Positions 7,740 through 16,595 of a stretch of DNA of 51,806 nucleotides are shown piece by piece. The notes below the pieces were generated by a model that saw nothing but the letters and a program-made list of their open reading frames with translations, was not told where the DNA came from and searched no databases. Origin of the DNA: DASSWG01 sp035705295 (GTDB lineage: Bacteria > Bacteroidota > Bacteroidia > Flavobacteriales > Flavobacteriaceae); NCBI GenBank assembly GCA_035705295.1, contig DASSWG010000016.1, forward strand, positions 1 to 51,806, read 5' to 3'. Position 1 is the stretch's first letter. Each line of letters begins with the position of its first letter. Both the position numbers and the translations under genes were made by a program.

Positions 7740-9536
7740 TTAATCGTTCAGTTTTAAAACTGCCATAAACGCTTCCTGCGGAATTTCCACATTGCCGACC
7801 TGGCGCATGCGTTTTTTCCCTTTTTTCTGTTTTTCCAACAATTTTCGTTTTCGGGAAATATCGCCGCCATAGCATTTTGCGGTCACGTCTTTTCGCAAAG
7901 CTTTTACCGTTTCGCGCGAAATAATTTTCGCTCCGATCGCAGCTTGTATCGGAATATCGAATTGTTGCCTTGGAATCAATTCTTTCAACTTTTCACACAT
8001 TTTTTTCCCGATTTCGTAGGCATTGTCCACGTGCAACAAAGCCGAAAGCGCATCGACCACGTTTGCGTTCAAAAGGATATCCACCTTTACCAATTTTGAC
8101 GGGCGCAAACCAATAGGCGAATAATCGAACGAGGCATAGCCTTTGGAAACGGTTTTCAACCGGTCGTAAAAATCGAACACAATTTCCGCCAAGGGCATGT
8201 CGAAATTAAGTTCCACGCGTTCCGTTGTCAAATAGGTCTGGTGGGTGATTTGTCCCCTTTTTTCGATGCAAAGCGACATCACGGGCCCCACAAAATCGGC
8301 TTTGGTGATGATGCTGGCTTTGATAAAGGGTTCTTCCACGCGGTTCAAAGTGGAAGGTTCCGGCAAATCGGACGGGTTGTTCACCAAAACCGGAACTTCT
8401 GGATTTTTATTGGTAAAAGCATGGTACGAAACGTTCGGAACGGTGGTGATCACCGTCATGTCGAATTCGCGCTCCAAGCGTTCCTGTACAATTTCCAAAT
8501 GCAACATTCCCAAAAACCCGCATCGGAAACCAAATCCGAGCGCGGCGGAACTTTCGGGGGTGAAAACCAATGAGGCATCGTTCAATTGCAATTTTTCCAT
8601 CGAAGCGCGCAGTTCTTCGTAATCTTCGGTGTCCACCGGGTAAATTCCGGCAAAAACCATGGGTTTCACATCTTCAAAACCCGCAACGGCTTCGGTGGTC
8701 GGGTTTTTCGCATCGGTGATGGTGTCGCCCACTTTCACTTCGCGCGCATCTTTAATGCCCGTGATCAAATAGCCCACATCACCGGTTTTTATTTCTTGTC
8801 GTGGAAATTGTTTCAAGCGCAAGGTTCCCACCTCGTCGGCATCGTATTTTTTTCCGGTAGCAATAAATTTGATCTGTTGCCCTTTTTTAATGCTTCCGTT
8901 GATAACCCGAAAGTAGGTTTCCACACCGCGAAAAGGGTTATAAACCGAATCAAAAATAAGTGCTCGCAAAGGTGCATCGATTTTTCCGGACGGCGACGGA
9001 ATGCGCTCCACGATCGCGGTAAGTATTTCTTCTATCCCAATTCCGGTTTTGGCACTTGCGGGGATCACTTCGGCCGGGTCGCAACCCAACAAATCGACAA
9101 TATCGTCCGTGACCACTTCGGGATTTGCACTGGGCAAATCGACTTTGTTCAACACCGGAATAATTTCCAAATCGTTTTCCAAGGCCAAGTACAAATTAGA
9201 AATGGTTTGCGCCTGAATGCTTTGCGCTGCGTCCACAACCAACAATGCGCCTTCGCAAGCTGCGATGGAGCGGGAAACTTCGTAGGAAAAATCCACGTGC
9301 CCAGGAGTGTCGATCAGGTTCAAAACGTATTTTTCGCCCTTGTGCTCATAGTCCATTTGAATGGCATGCGACTTGATGGTGATGCCGCGTTCGCGTTCCA
9401 AATCCATCGTGTCCAATACCTGGGCTTGCTTTTCACGTTCGGTAACCGAGCCGGTAAACTCCAACAACCGGTCCGCCAAGGTGCTTTTTCCGTGGTCAAT
9501 GTGGGCGATGATGCAAAAATTGCGAATATGTTCCAA
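7740..9536 (-). CDS. lepA: elongation factor 4 (LepA), TTG start
   Basis: This 598-residue translational GTPase has all G motifs: AHIDHGKST (G1), RERGITI (G2), DTPGHVDF (G3), NKVDLP (G4) and SAKTGIG (G5). The LepA-specific C-terminal domain ends RQVGNVEIPQEAFMAVLKLND. LepA acts on the ribosome and can promote back-translocation or initiation under stress. The codon at the position of the usual first Met (MxxIRNFCIIAHIDHGK) is TTG at 9534-9536; no ATG fits this alignment, so a TTG start is inferred. It converges on the antiporter gene with only 9 bp between stops. Confidence 0.97.
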   Translation of the reverse strand: MEHIRNFCIIAHIDHGKSTLADRLLEFTGSVTEREKQAQVLDTMDLERERGITIKSHAIQMDYEHKGEKYVLNLIDTPGHVDFSYEVSRSIAACEGALLVVDAAQSIQAQTISNLYLALENDLEIIPVLNKVDLPSANPEVVTDDIVDLLGCDPAEVIPASAKTGIGIEEILTAIVERIPSPSGKIDAPLRALIFDSVYNPFRGVETYFRVINGSIKKGQQIKFIATGKKYDADEVGTLRLKQFPRQEIKTGDVGYLITGIKDAREVKVGDTITDAKNPTTEAVAGFEDVKPMVFAGIYPVDTEDYEELRASMEKLQLNDASLVFTPESSAALGFGFRCGFLGMLHLEIVQERLEREFDMTVITTVPNVSYHAFTNKNPEVPVLVNNPSDLPEPSTLNRVEEPFIKASIITKADFVGPVMSLCIEKRGQITHQTYLTTERVELNFDMPLAEIVFDFYDRLKTVSKGYASFDYSPIGLRPSKLVKVDILLNANVVDALSALLHVDNAYEIGKKMCEKLKELIPRQQFDIPIQAAIGAKIISRETVKALRKDVTAKCYGGDISRKRKLLEKQKKGKKRMRQVGNVEIPQEAFMAVLKLND

Positions 9537-9745
9537 AGTGTTTTATATCAATTGTTGCTATAAACGTAAACAAAAAATGCCCCTAAAAAAACAAGGTTTT
9601 TGCGCTGATCAACAAGTTTTTCCCAAGCCTTATTTTTGGGGTTGAAATTTTTGCAAATATAGTTTATTAAAAGCGAATAATGTGCCGCGCATTTGTGAAG
9701 ATTATACTATCTTGCATTTAGTAAAACATTAACGCCAATCTTCAT

Positions 9746-12154
9746 TTGAAACCTCTTAAATTATTACACTTCTTTGCTTTTTTTGGATGTATCCATTGCA
9801 TGTTTTCACAACAAGAAATCACCGGAATCGTAAAAGATTCCTCGCAAAACCCCATTGCCTACGCCAACGTGGCGCTATTGCGCCCTGCTGATTCCACTGT
9901 TGTCCAGGGTACGATCACTTCAGGAAATGGCCGATTTTTTTTTGAAAACCCAAAGGAAAAACATTTTCTATTAAAGGTCAGTTTTGTCGGTTATGTGACC
10001 ACATTTGAAGAAATTGAGCTTGCTGAAAATGTTAAATTTCATGAAATCACTTTGCAAAAAAACACATCGAATTTGGACGAGGTCACCATCAACACCATCC
10101 GCCCAAAAATTTACCGCGAAACGGACCGCTTGATTTTCAGTGTGGAAAACACAGCGCTTTCGAGCGGCAGCACATGGGAAATTTTAAAAAAAACTCCGGG
10201 TGTAATCACCATTCAGGGCAATTTGACCATCAAAAACACCGCCGCCACCGTTTATATCAACAACAAAAAAGTGCGCTTGCCCGCAGAAGATTTGCAAGTT
10301 TTATTGGAAAATTATTCAGGCGAAAACATCCGACAAATCGAGGTGATCGCCAATCCTTCCGCTGCTTACGATGCCGATAGCGGGCCGATTTTGAACATTG
10401 TTACCAGCAAAACCTTGGTTCCTGGCTACAAAGGCAGCATTTTCGGGAATTACACCCAAGCAATCTACCCGAAATATTCCATAGGAACGAGCCATTTCTA
10501 CAAAACCGAAAAACTCGATTTGTTCGTCAACTACAGTTTCAACCCGCGAAAAGAGTTCAAGAACGACGAAAGTTTTATCAATTTCATCGATGAAAACGGA
10601 ACTGTTTTTTCCAAATGGCGATCGGATTTTGAACGCACCACCCGCTCTTCCGCACACAACGCCAATGCAATTTTGGATTATGATTTTAATGAAAACAATT
10701 CGTTGAATTTTCAGGCGACAACCTTGTTTTCTCCCGGAAAAACGTTTGACAACCGCGCTACAACCCGAATTTTCAACGCACAAAACCAATTGGACTCCTT
10801 GTACCGAACGGACAGCAATTTGGAAAACGACCTGCACAATATTTCATTGGACCTGGGTTTTGCCCATCAATTCGAAAAAGAGGAAACGCAACTTTCGGCC
10901 AATGTTCATTTCACCGATTATGAACACGCCCGTTTTCAGCAAGTCGCCACCGATTATTTTGATGCCGACGGAAATTCGCTGAACGAAAATGATTTTTTTA
11001 CCGATGCTTCCCAAAAAACACGTATTTATTCCGGAAAATTGGATTTTGAAACCACTTTCGGTTCCGTGGCTTTTCAAAGTGGCGTGAAAATTTCCAACAT
11101 CGACTCAGAAAGTGGGTTGGATTTTTTTGAAGTAGGAATCGGAGGCGCCGCTTTCAACGAAAACCTGTCCGATTTGTTCCTGTACGACGAAACCGTGTTC
11201 GCGGGTTATGTGAGTTTTGCGAAAGACTGGGAAAAATGGGGCGCAAAAATAGGCCTGCGCGGCGAACAAACCGAACGCGAAGGAACTTCCGTTTCCACGG
11301 AAACTTCCAATTCGAGGAATCATTTCGAATTGTTTCCTTCGGCCTATATTTCCTATAAACTTTCGGAAAAGCACCATTTTTCTTTCGATTATGGACGAAA
11401 AATCAGCCGTCCGAAATACGAAGCTTTGAACCCGTTTAAATATTTCATCGACGAAAACAATTTCAAAGCCGGAAACCCAAATTTAACCGCGTCGATCAGC
11501 AATAATTTCAATTTGAACTACACTTATAAAAATGCCTACAGCTTTGATTTTTATTACCGCGATAATGGCCGGAACGCAAATTTGCTGGTTTTTCAAGACA
11601 ATCAAAATTTGAGCATTCGCAGCGTTTATGCCAATGTGGAAGAAAGCAAATCGTACGGAATCGATTTTTTCCACGGCCGGTCCATCAAAAATTGGTGGTA
11701 TTCGCAAGCGGTTTTGTCACTTTTTCACGAAGAAGAAACTTTTGTGACGCAAGAAAGCAACGACCAATTGCACACCAATGAAATCGATGGATTTTATGCT
11801 TCGCTGTACAATGGTCTGACGCTTTCAAAAGACGGCACTTTTTCGGGAAATGTTACGTTTTTGTACATTTCCGATTTTCTGCAAGGCTCCTATCAAATGG
11901 AAAATATTCTCAGCTTGTCGTTTGGATTGCGAAAAACCCTTTGGAACAACCGCGCCGAAATTTCATTGCAGTTGGAAGATGTACTGAACGAATCCGCAGT
12001 TCCGTTGACTTCCAATTATTTGAACCAGAACAATGGGTTTTTCTCGCATCCGGAAAATCGTTTTGTGCGCATTGGGTTTCAATACAATTTTGGGAATTTC
12101 CGCTTGGGCGACAACGAACGACAAAGCAACACCGAAGAAGAGGAACGGCTGTAA
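9746..12154 (+). CDS. outer-membrane beta-barrel receptor, carboxypeptidase-regulatory-like plug (TonB-receptor-like)
   Basis: This 802-residue protein has a signal peptide (LLHFFAFFGCIHCMFSQ), then a carboxypeptidase-regulatory-like beta-sandwich (ITGIVKDSSQNPIAYANVAL, to about residue 95). A plug-like region follows (RPKIYRETDRLIFSVEN..., GVITIQGNLTIKN), then a long barrel rich in aromatic/Asn strands. This matches the 'outer membrane protein beta-barrel family' of Bacteroidota receptors. Such proteins import or export unknown ligands across the outer membrane. The signal peptide is complete only if TTG at 9746 is the start; the first in-frame ATG (about 9800) would lose most of it. It is divergent from lepA. 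Confidence 0.88.
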   Translation: MKPLKLLHFFAFFGCIHCMFSQQEITGIVKDSSQNPIAYANVALLRPADSTVVQGTITSGNGRFFFENPKEKHFLLKVSFVGYVTTFEEIELAENVKFHEITLQKNTSNLDEVTINTIRPKIYRETDRLIFSVENTALSSGSTWEILKKTPGVITIQGNLTIKNTAATVYINNKKVRLPAEDLQVLLENYSGENIRQIEVIANPSAAYDADSGPILNIVTSKTLVPGYKGSIFGNYTQAIYPKYSIGTSHFYKTEKLDLFVNYSFNPRKEFKNDESFINFIDENGTVFSKWRSDFERTTRSSAHNANAILDYDFNENNSLNFQATTLFSPGKTFDNRATTRIFNAQNQLDSLYRTDSNLENDLHNISLDLGFAHQFEKEETQLSANVHFTDYEHARFQQVATDYFDADGNSLNENDFFTDASQKTRIYSGKLDFETTFGSVAFQSGVKISNIDSESGLDFFEVGIGGAAFNENLSDLFLYDETVFAGYVSFAKDWEKWGAKIGLRGEQTEREGTSVSTETSNSRNHFELFPSAYISYKLSEKHHFSFDYGRKISRPKYEALNPFKYFIDENNFKAGNPNLTASISNNFNLNYTYKNAYSFDFYYRDNGRNANLLVFQDNQNLSIRSVYANVEESKSYGIDFFHGRSIKNWWYSQAVLSLFHEEETFVTQESNDQLHTNEIDGFYASLYNGLTLSKDGTFSGNVTFLYISDFLQGSYQMENILSLSFGLRKTLWNNRAEISLQLEDVLNESAVPLTSNYLNQNNGFFSHPENRFVRIGFQYNFGNFRLGDNERQSNTEEEERL

Positions 12155-12158
12155 AACA

Positions 12159-12211
12159 AGACCTGTTAGGTTTTGGAAACCTAACAGGTCTATGCGGTCG
12201 CTGACAGGTCT
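12159..12211. repeat. palindromic repeat (ACCTGTTAGG version) plus a half unit
   Basis: A perfect inverted repeat occupies 12159-12191 (AGACCTGTTAGG... CCTAACAGGTCT). A lone half unit CTGACAGGTCT follows at 12201-12211. It starts 5 bp after the receptor stop and ends just before the dusB promoter, so it may end receptor transcription. It has the same architecture as the copies at 139, 15671 and 20241, with compensating changes in both arms. Confidence 0.85.
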
Positions 12212-12222
12212 GAAAATTTCCG

Positions 12223-12230
12223 TAATTTTG
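12223..12230 (+). promoter_or_regulatory. TAnnTTTG -7 box upstream of dusB
   Basis: TAATTTTG matches the Bacteroidota -7 element exactly. A clear TTTG -33 element is not visible at the usual distance (GCTG instead). Transcription would begin only about 10 bases before the TTG start of dusB. Confidence 0.55.
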
Positions 12231-12246
12231 CAAAAAAATTGATCGG

Positions 12247-13239
12247 TTGGTAAAAATCGGAAACATAGAAGTCGGGGAATTCCCCTTGTTGCTCGCGCCC
12301 ATGGAGGACGTAAGCGATCCACCTTTTCGCGCCTTATGCAAAGAACAAGGTGCCGACGTGGTCTATACCGAATTTATTTCTTCCGAAGGATTGATCCGCG
12401 ACGCCGCCAAAAGCGTGATGAAATTGGATATTTACGAAAAAGAACGCCCGGTGGGCATTCAAATTTTCGGTGCCAATTTGGATTCCATGTTGCAATCGGT
12501 GGAAATTGTTGAGAAATCCGGACCGGACATTATTGACATCAATTTTGGTTGCCCAGTGAAAAAAGTGGTTTCCAAAGGGGCCGGTGCCGGAATTTTAAAA
12601 GACATCGATTTGATGGTTTCGCTGACCGATGCCATGGTGAAACACACCAACTTGCCCATCACCGTAAAAACCCGTTTGGGTTGGGACCACGATTCCATAA
12701 AAATTGTGGAAGTCGCCGAACGCTTGCAAGATGTGGGCGCAAAATCGATTGCCATCCACGGGCGCACACGCGCACAAATGTACAAGGGCGAAGCCGATTG
12801 GAAACCGATTGCCGAAGTGAAAAATAATCCGCGGATGCACATTCCAATTTTTGGAAATGGCGATGTGGATTCACCGGAAAGGGCAATGGAAATGCGCGAT
12901 CGCTACGGACTGGACGGCGCAATGATCGGGCGGGCCAGCATTGGCTACCCGTGGTTTTTTCGGGAAGTGAAACATTTTTTCGAAACCGGCGAACATTTAT
13001 CGCCGCCCACACTTCAAGAGCGGGTGGAAGCCGCACGCCGACATTTGCAAATGGCCATTGATTGGAAAGGCGAAAAACTCGGTGTTTTTGAAACCCGCCG
13101 GCATTACACGAATTATTTCAAAGGTATTCCACACTTCAAGGAATACCGGATGAAAATGGTGACCAGCGATGCCGCAGAAGATGTTTTTGCAGCCTTCGAT
13201 GAAGTGGAAACAACGTTTCCCGATTTTCAGTTTGCCTGA
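12247..13239 (+). CDS. dusB: tRNA-dihydrouridine synthase B, TTG start
   Basis: This 330-residue FMN enzyme reduces specific uridines in the tRNA D-loop to dihydrouridine. The family motifs are complete: APMEDVSDPPFR, INFGCPVKKV with the catalytic Cys, KTRLGWD, IHGRTRAQMYKGEADW, GNGDVDSPERA and GAMIGRASIGYPWFF. The family N-terminus MVKIGNIE is reproduced only if the TTG at 12247 is used; the first in-frame ATG lies inside the conserved APMED motif. The 3' end overlaps the stop of the convergent permease gene by 13 bp. Confidence 0.95.
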   Translation: MVKIGNIEVGEFPLLLAPMEDVSDPPFRALCKEQGADVVYTEFISSEGLIRDAAKSVMKLDIYEKERPVGIQIFGANLDSMLQSVEIVEKSGPDIIDINFGCPVKKVVSKGAGAGILKDIDLMVSLTDAMVKHTNLPITVKTRLGWDHDSIKIVEVAERLQDVGAKSIAIHGRTRAQMYKGEADWKPIAEVKNNPRMHIPIFGNGDVDSPERAMEMRDRYGLDGAMIGRASIGYPWFFREVKHFFETGEHLSPPTLQERVEAARRHLQMAIDWKGEKLGVFETRRHYTNYFKGIPHFKEYRMKMVTSDAAEDVFAAFDEVETTFPDFQFA

Positions 13240-14435
13240 TGTTCCAAGGCTTTTTTCACCCGGCTGGAAGCAATGTATGAGGTTCCGATTCCCAAAATCA
13301 TAATGGTAAAGAAAACCACCAGCACATTTTCCAAGGTCAACGCGATCGGGTAGGGCAAAGTGGGCGTGATCATCACCAAGTCAAGTTTCAGTTGCAACAG
13401 CACAATAATCGCGCCGGTCACAATTCCCAAAACTCCTCCGATCAAAGTGGTCAACGCTCCTTGCAAAAAGAAAATCCTTTTCAGCTGTTTCAGGTTTGCG
13501 CCCAAATTGTATAGGGTTTTGATGTTTTCGCGTTTGTCCAAAATCACCATAATAATGGCGCCGATCATATTGAACAAAGCAATGATCAACACCAAGGTGC
13601 AAATCAAATAAACCGCCAGGTTTTCGGTGTTGTACATTTTGTACAGGCTTTCGTTTTGCTGCAATCGGTTTTGGATGATTACTTCCTCCTTTAAAATCGA
13701 ATTTATTTTTTCTTTCACTGCTTCGCTGTCGGCATTTTCGCCGAGTTTGATTTCGAGGGAAGATATTTTCGATTTTTCAATATTCAACAAATCGCGGGCA
13801 AAACTCAACTGTGAAAAAACATATTTTCCGTCCAGTTCTTCATTGATGCTGAAAATTCCGGCGACAAAAGCATTGGCCGTGTTGAAAGCACCGGAAAGGC
13901 TCGTAATTTGCCCTTTCCCGGGTTTGGGAACCATAATTCGCAAAGCACTGGTGTAATCGTTGACGCCCAATGAAAGTTGTCGTGAAATTTCGTAGCCGAC
14001 CACCACCTGGTGGTCCAATTTTGTCAACCACGAACCCATGAAAACCGCGCTATCGGTTTTGTTGACGCGAAGGTAGTTTTCATCCACGCCTTTAATAAAA
14101 GCCGGCATGTTTTTCGATTCAAAATTGAGCAGCACGCGTTCTTCGATCACTTCGGAAAAAGCGGTGATCCCCTTGATTTGGGAAAGTGCTTTCTTTTTTT
14201 CCGAAGAAAACCCGAACAACTTTCCGCTGGCGGGAAGCACTTTCAAGTCCGGATTGTATTCATTGGTGTAGGACAACCCAAATTCGCGCAAGCCCGAAAA
14301 ACCGGACAACACGATCATCAATGCCAAAGCCCCGACAAAAACGGCGATTCCGGAAATAAGCGAAATAATGTTGATGGCGTTCCGCTTGCTTTTCGAAAAC
14401 AAATACCGCTTGGCGATGTAGTATGAAAAATTCAT
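13227..14435 (-). CDS. FtsX-like ABC transporter permease (LolC/LolE type)
   Basis: The protein is 402 residues from ATG at 14435 (MNFSYYIAKRYLFSKSKRNAINIISLISG), the usual beginning of the LolC/E family. One helix after this N-terminus is followed by a roughly 230-residue periplasmic domain and then three helices (about residues 265-400). LolC/E permeases work with the LolD ATPase to release lipoproteins from the inner membrane; no ATPase is encoded in this window. An upstream in-frame GAG-containing extension to 14459 is unlikely because it reads into a hairpin repeat. It lies downstream of rbfA on the same strand. Confidence 0.88.
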   Translation of the reverse strand: MNFSYYIAKRYLFSKSKRNAINIISLISGIAVFVGALALMIVLSGFSGLREFGLSYTNEYNPDLKVLPASGKLFGFSSEKKKALSQIKGITAFSEVIEERVLLNFESKNMPAFIKGVDENYLRVNKTDSAVFMGSWLTKLDHQVVVGYEISRQLSLGVNDYTSALRIMVPKPGKGQITSLSGAFNTANAFVAGIFSINEELDGKYVFSQLSFARDLLNIEKSKISSLEIKLGENADSEAVKEKINSILKEEVIIQNRLQQNESLYKMYNTENLAVYLICTLVLIIALFNMIGAIIMVILDKRENIKTLYNLGANLKQLKRIFFLQGALTTLIGGVLGIVTGAIIVLLQLKLDLVMITPTLPYPIALTLENVLVVFFTIMILGIGTSYIASSRVKKALEHQAN

Positions 14436-14680
14436 GAGCCTCTCCCCAGCCCTCTCCAAAGGAGAGGGGGCAGGTTTTATTTTTAAAAGATCAATTGTCG
14501 AAAAACGACTTACTGAAATAGTGTTTTAGTTCCATAATTTTAAAATAAAATGCTTGTCCCGAAAATCCCCCTAAACCTACTAAATCAAGAGCAAAGTGTC
14601 ATATCGAGCGCAGTCGAGATACTTTTGTCGACCCTTCGATCCCGCACTTGATGCGGGACGCTCAGGTTGAAAAACATACT
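14436..14680. repeat. two dispersed intergenic repeats between rbfA and the permease
   Basis: At 14436-14475 a CCCTCTCC-AAA-GGAGAGGG hairpin is followed by a T-rich tract. At about 14597-14672 there is a segment reading TCATATCGAGCGCAGTCGAG with a second palindrome TCCCGCACTTGATGCGGGA. The GAGCG-AGTCGA motif recurs at 23771. Neither part looks coding. Confidence 0.65.
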
Positions 14681-14710
14681 TTAGGTCTTAAAGCCGACAA
14701 GAATATAAAA

Positions 14711-15103
14711 TCAAGATTTTTTGCGCCTGTCCAACAGTTCGGGGTTGGAAATGGGGTTGTTCCCGCCTTTGACAGCTTGTTCTATTTTTTCGATGTATTC
14801 CAACGAATCGTCCAGGAAAAATTCCAATTCCGGCATTCTGCGCAATTGATTTTTGGTGCGCAAAGCCAGTTTGTGTTTCAACTGGGATTTGATGGATTTG
14901 ATTTCTTCCATTATTTTCAAGGCTTCTTTTGCCGGAAAAATGCTGAGATAGGCTTTTGCCTGCGAAAGGTCCGTGGTGGTTTTCACTTTGGAAACGGAGA
15001 TCAAAATCCCTTGTTTCCCCGCGTCTTTCAGGGTTTGTTGGAGCAAATCGGCCAAATCGCGCTGCAAAACGCCCCCTATTTTTTTTTGTCTGTTGGTTTC
15101 CAT
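14711..15103 (-). CDS. rbfA: ribosome-binding factor A
   Basis: A 130-residue KH-like protein that binds the immature 30S subunit and assists 16S rRNA 5' end processing. Visible landmarks are the N-terminus RQKKIGGVLQRDLADLLQ, the core LISVSKVKTTTDLSQAKAYLSIF and the typical ending RRMPELEFFLDDSLEYIEKIE. ATG at 15103 gives the expected length. It is leftward; the permease gene follows after 275 bp, a pairing that fits a loose transcription unit. Confidence 0.96.
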   Translation of the reverse strand: METNRQKKIGGVLQRDLADLLQQTLKDAGKQGILISVSKVKTTTDLSQAKAYLSIFPAKEALKIMEEIKSIKSQLKHKLALRTKNQLRRMPELEFFLDDSLEYIEKIEQAVKGGNNPISNPELLDRRKKS

Positions 15104-15118
15104 AACTGCAAAAATACA

Positions 15119-15140
15119 AATTCCTGCGCAGGCAGGAATC
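15119..15140. repeat. small palindrome between rbfA and mce
   Basis: ATTCCTGC-GCAG-GCAGGAAT is an inverted repeat in the divergent spacer. It may be an operator or a dispersed repeat; there is no T-tract making it a clear terminator. Confidence 0.5.
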
Positions 15141-15170
15141 TCAAAATAGGATAGGTCAATCTGTTTGTGC

Positions 15171-15178
15171 TATTTTTG
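15171..15178 (+). promoter_or_regulatory. TAnnTTTG -7 box upstream of mce
   Basis: TATTTTTG is an exact Bacteroidota -7 element about 50 bp before the ATG. No good -33 TTTG is seen at 19 bp. Confidence 0.55.
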
Positions 15179-15227
15179 TGAAACAAAAAGGGGCTTCGAG
15201 GACCTCAGCCCCCGATAAACAAAAAAC

Positions 15228-15668
15228 ATGAACGATCCGAAAAAAAGATCACCGCATTTGCGCGGGTTAAAAATAGAACACATCGGCATTGCGGTAAAAG
15301 ACCTCGAAAAGGCAAACAAAACCTATGAAACTTTGTTGGGCGAAAAACCATACAAATCCGAAGCGGTGGAAAGCGAGGGCGTGACCACTTCTTTTTTTAA
15401 TTGTGGCGAAAGCAAAATAGAACTGCTGGGCGCCACGACCGATGACAGCCCCATTGCCAAGTTCATTGCGAAACGCGGTGAGGGCATTCATCACATTGCT
15501 TTTGCGGTGGAAAATATCGAAGAAGAAATCGACCGCTTAAAATCCGAAGGCTTTGTTTTGCTGAACGAACAACCCAAAAAAGGCGCGGACAACAAGCTGA
15601 TCGCTTTTTTGCACCCGAAATCCAGTCACGGGGTTTTGGTGGAATTGTGCCAGGAAATCGGGGAATAA
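15228..15668 (+). CDS. mce: methylmalonyl-CoA epimerase
   Basis: This 146-residue VOC-superfamily protein interconverts the (R) and (S) forms of methylmalonyl-CoA between propionyl-CoA carboxylase and mutase. The two beta-alpha-beta-beta-beta modules are visible. The metal ligands are expected in IEHIGIAV (His), GIHHIAFAV (His) and the terminal GVLVELCQE (Glu). Its N-terminal tail MNDPKKRSPHLRG is slightly longer than in many homologues, but the ATG at 15228 is the only reasonable start and lies behind a good -7 box. Confidence 0.94.
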   Translation: MNDPKKRSPHLRGLKIEHIGIAVKDLEKANKTYETLLGEKPYKSEAVESEGVTTSFFNCGESKIELLGATTDDSPIAKFIAKRGEGIHHIAFAVENIEEEIDRLKSEGFVLLNEQPKKGADNKLIAFLHPKSSHGVLVELCQEIGE

Positions 15669-15670
15669 AA

Positions 15671-15703
15671 AAACCTGACAGGTTTCCGAAACCTGTCAGG
15701 TTT
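15671..15703. repeat. palindromic repeat (perfect copy)
   Basis: AAACCTGACAGGTTTCCGAA followed by the perfect complement of the left arm. It lies 2 bp after the mce stop and before the convergent hepT gene, a position suited to a two-way terminator. It is the cleanest member of the family in this window. Confidence 0.88.
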
Positions 15704-15729
15704 GTGCGCGTCAGGCGACCCTTTTATTT

Positions 15730-16080
15730 CTATTTACTTCTCAACTCTTGTAAAATGCTTTGAATTTGTTTTTTTAAGATTGGAATATCATTGACCGCTG
15801 CATCCCAAATTGTATCCAACTGAAGTCCAAAATATTCATGGGTCATAAAATTTCTCATTCCTTTCATTTCGCTCCAAGCAATATCTGGATGCTTTGCTTT
15901 TAAGTCATCTGAAATATGATTGGACGCTTCCCCTATAATTTCAAAATTTCTGATAACCGAATCTTGCTCAATCCACTTTTCCTCAAAATTTTCATACGTT
16001 TTTAAGATTCGTACCAACTCTTCTATTTTTGAGATACACTCTTGTATGTGTTCAAGCCTGAAAAGATTTTTATACATCAT
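15730..16080 (-). CDS. hepT: HepT-like HEPN toxin (DUF86)
   Basis: A 116-residue all-helical HEPN protein. The diagnostic RX4HXY motif is intact: RNFMTHEY, with R76, H81 and Y83 (family nuclease residues plus the tyrosine that the partner AMPylates). In characterised MntA/HepT pairs HepT is an RNase toxin, neutralised when MntA adds AMP to that tyrosine. Its start overlaps the end of the upstream mntA gene by 11 bp, as usual for the pair. It is the left-most gene of the accessory island. Confidence 0.92.
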   Translation of the reverse strand: MMYKNLFRLEHIQECISKIEELVRILKTYENFEEKWIEQDSVIRNFEIIGEASNHISDDLKAKHPDIAWSEMKGMRNFMTHEYFGLQLDTIWDAAVNDIPILKKQIQSILQELRSK

Positions 16081-16357
16081 AGATGATTTTTAGGTCTTTC
16101 AGAATATGAGGTTTTAACTTGGGGTTGATGTATTTTTCAGAAACCAAATCCACCTTTTTGTTTAATTTCTCCTGTAATTCTTGCTGAAGACGAATTAATT
16201 TGAATAATCCGATTGTATCTTTGAAGTCGTACAAAATATCTATATCGCTATTATCGGTCGCTTCGTTTTTTGCAACAGAACCAAACACCCCAATTTTGAT
16301 GGGATTAAAAGGTTTCATGGCATTTATGATAATGCCTATTTGATTTTGCGTAAGCAT
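16070..16357 (-). CDS. mntA: MntA-type minimal nucleotidyltransferase antitoxin
   Basis: A 95-residue minimal nucleotidyltransferase. The GSX10DXD motif is complete: G26-S27 in GVFGSVAKNE and D38/D40 in DIDILYDF. It is expected to AMPylate the HepT tyrosine and thereby silence the toxin. It is translated first and overlaps hepT by 11 bp, indicating coupled expression of antitoxin before toxin. ATG at 16357. Base composition is more AT-rich than in the adjoining mce and rbfA genes. Confidence 0.92.
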   Translation of the reverse strand: MLTQNQIGIIINAMKPFNPIKIGVFGSVAKNEATDNSDIDILYDFKDTIGLFKLIRLQQELQEKLNKKVDLVSEKYINPKLKPHILKDLKIIYDV

Positions 16358-16595
16358 AGTTCAAAAATAGGAAAATTATATTTGATTTCAGGCCACAAAA
16401 AAAAAGCACAGGCTGCTGCCCATTTGCACCGCGTTCCATTTTAATGTGACAGGAATCAGCTCCCACACGACGCAACCGTGCGGTAGTGGAGAAGCAATCG
16501 GCAACGGGATTGAAATTTTTCTGAAAATTTTTGGCGTTGACCCAGTTTTTCAGCCGCTCCCGTAGTATATTTATTGTCCAAATCAACTGACCAAA

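Noticed and set aside
8586..9563. 325-codon rightward open frame
   Set aside because: It is antisense to lepA, whose GTPase motifs are complete; the antisense protein is His/Phe-rich without domains.
9692..9714. promoter TTTG...TATCTTG for the receptor
   Set aside because: The spacing is only 12 bp and the -7 box is incomplete.
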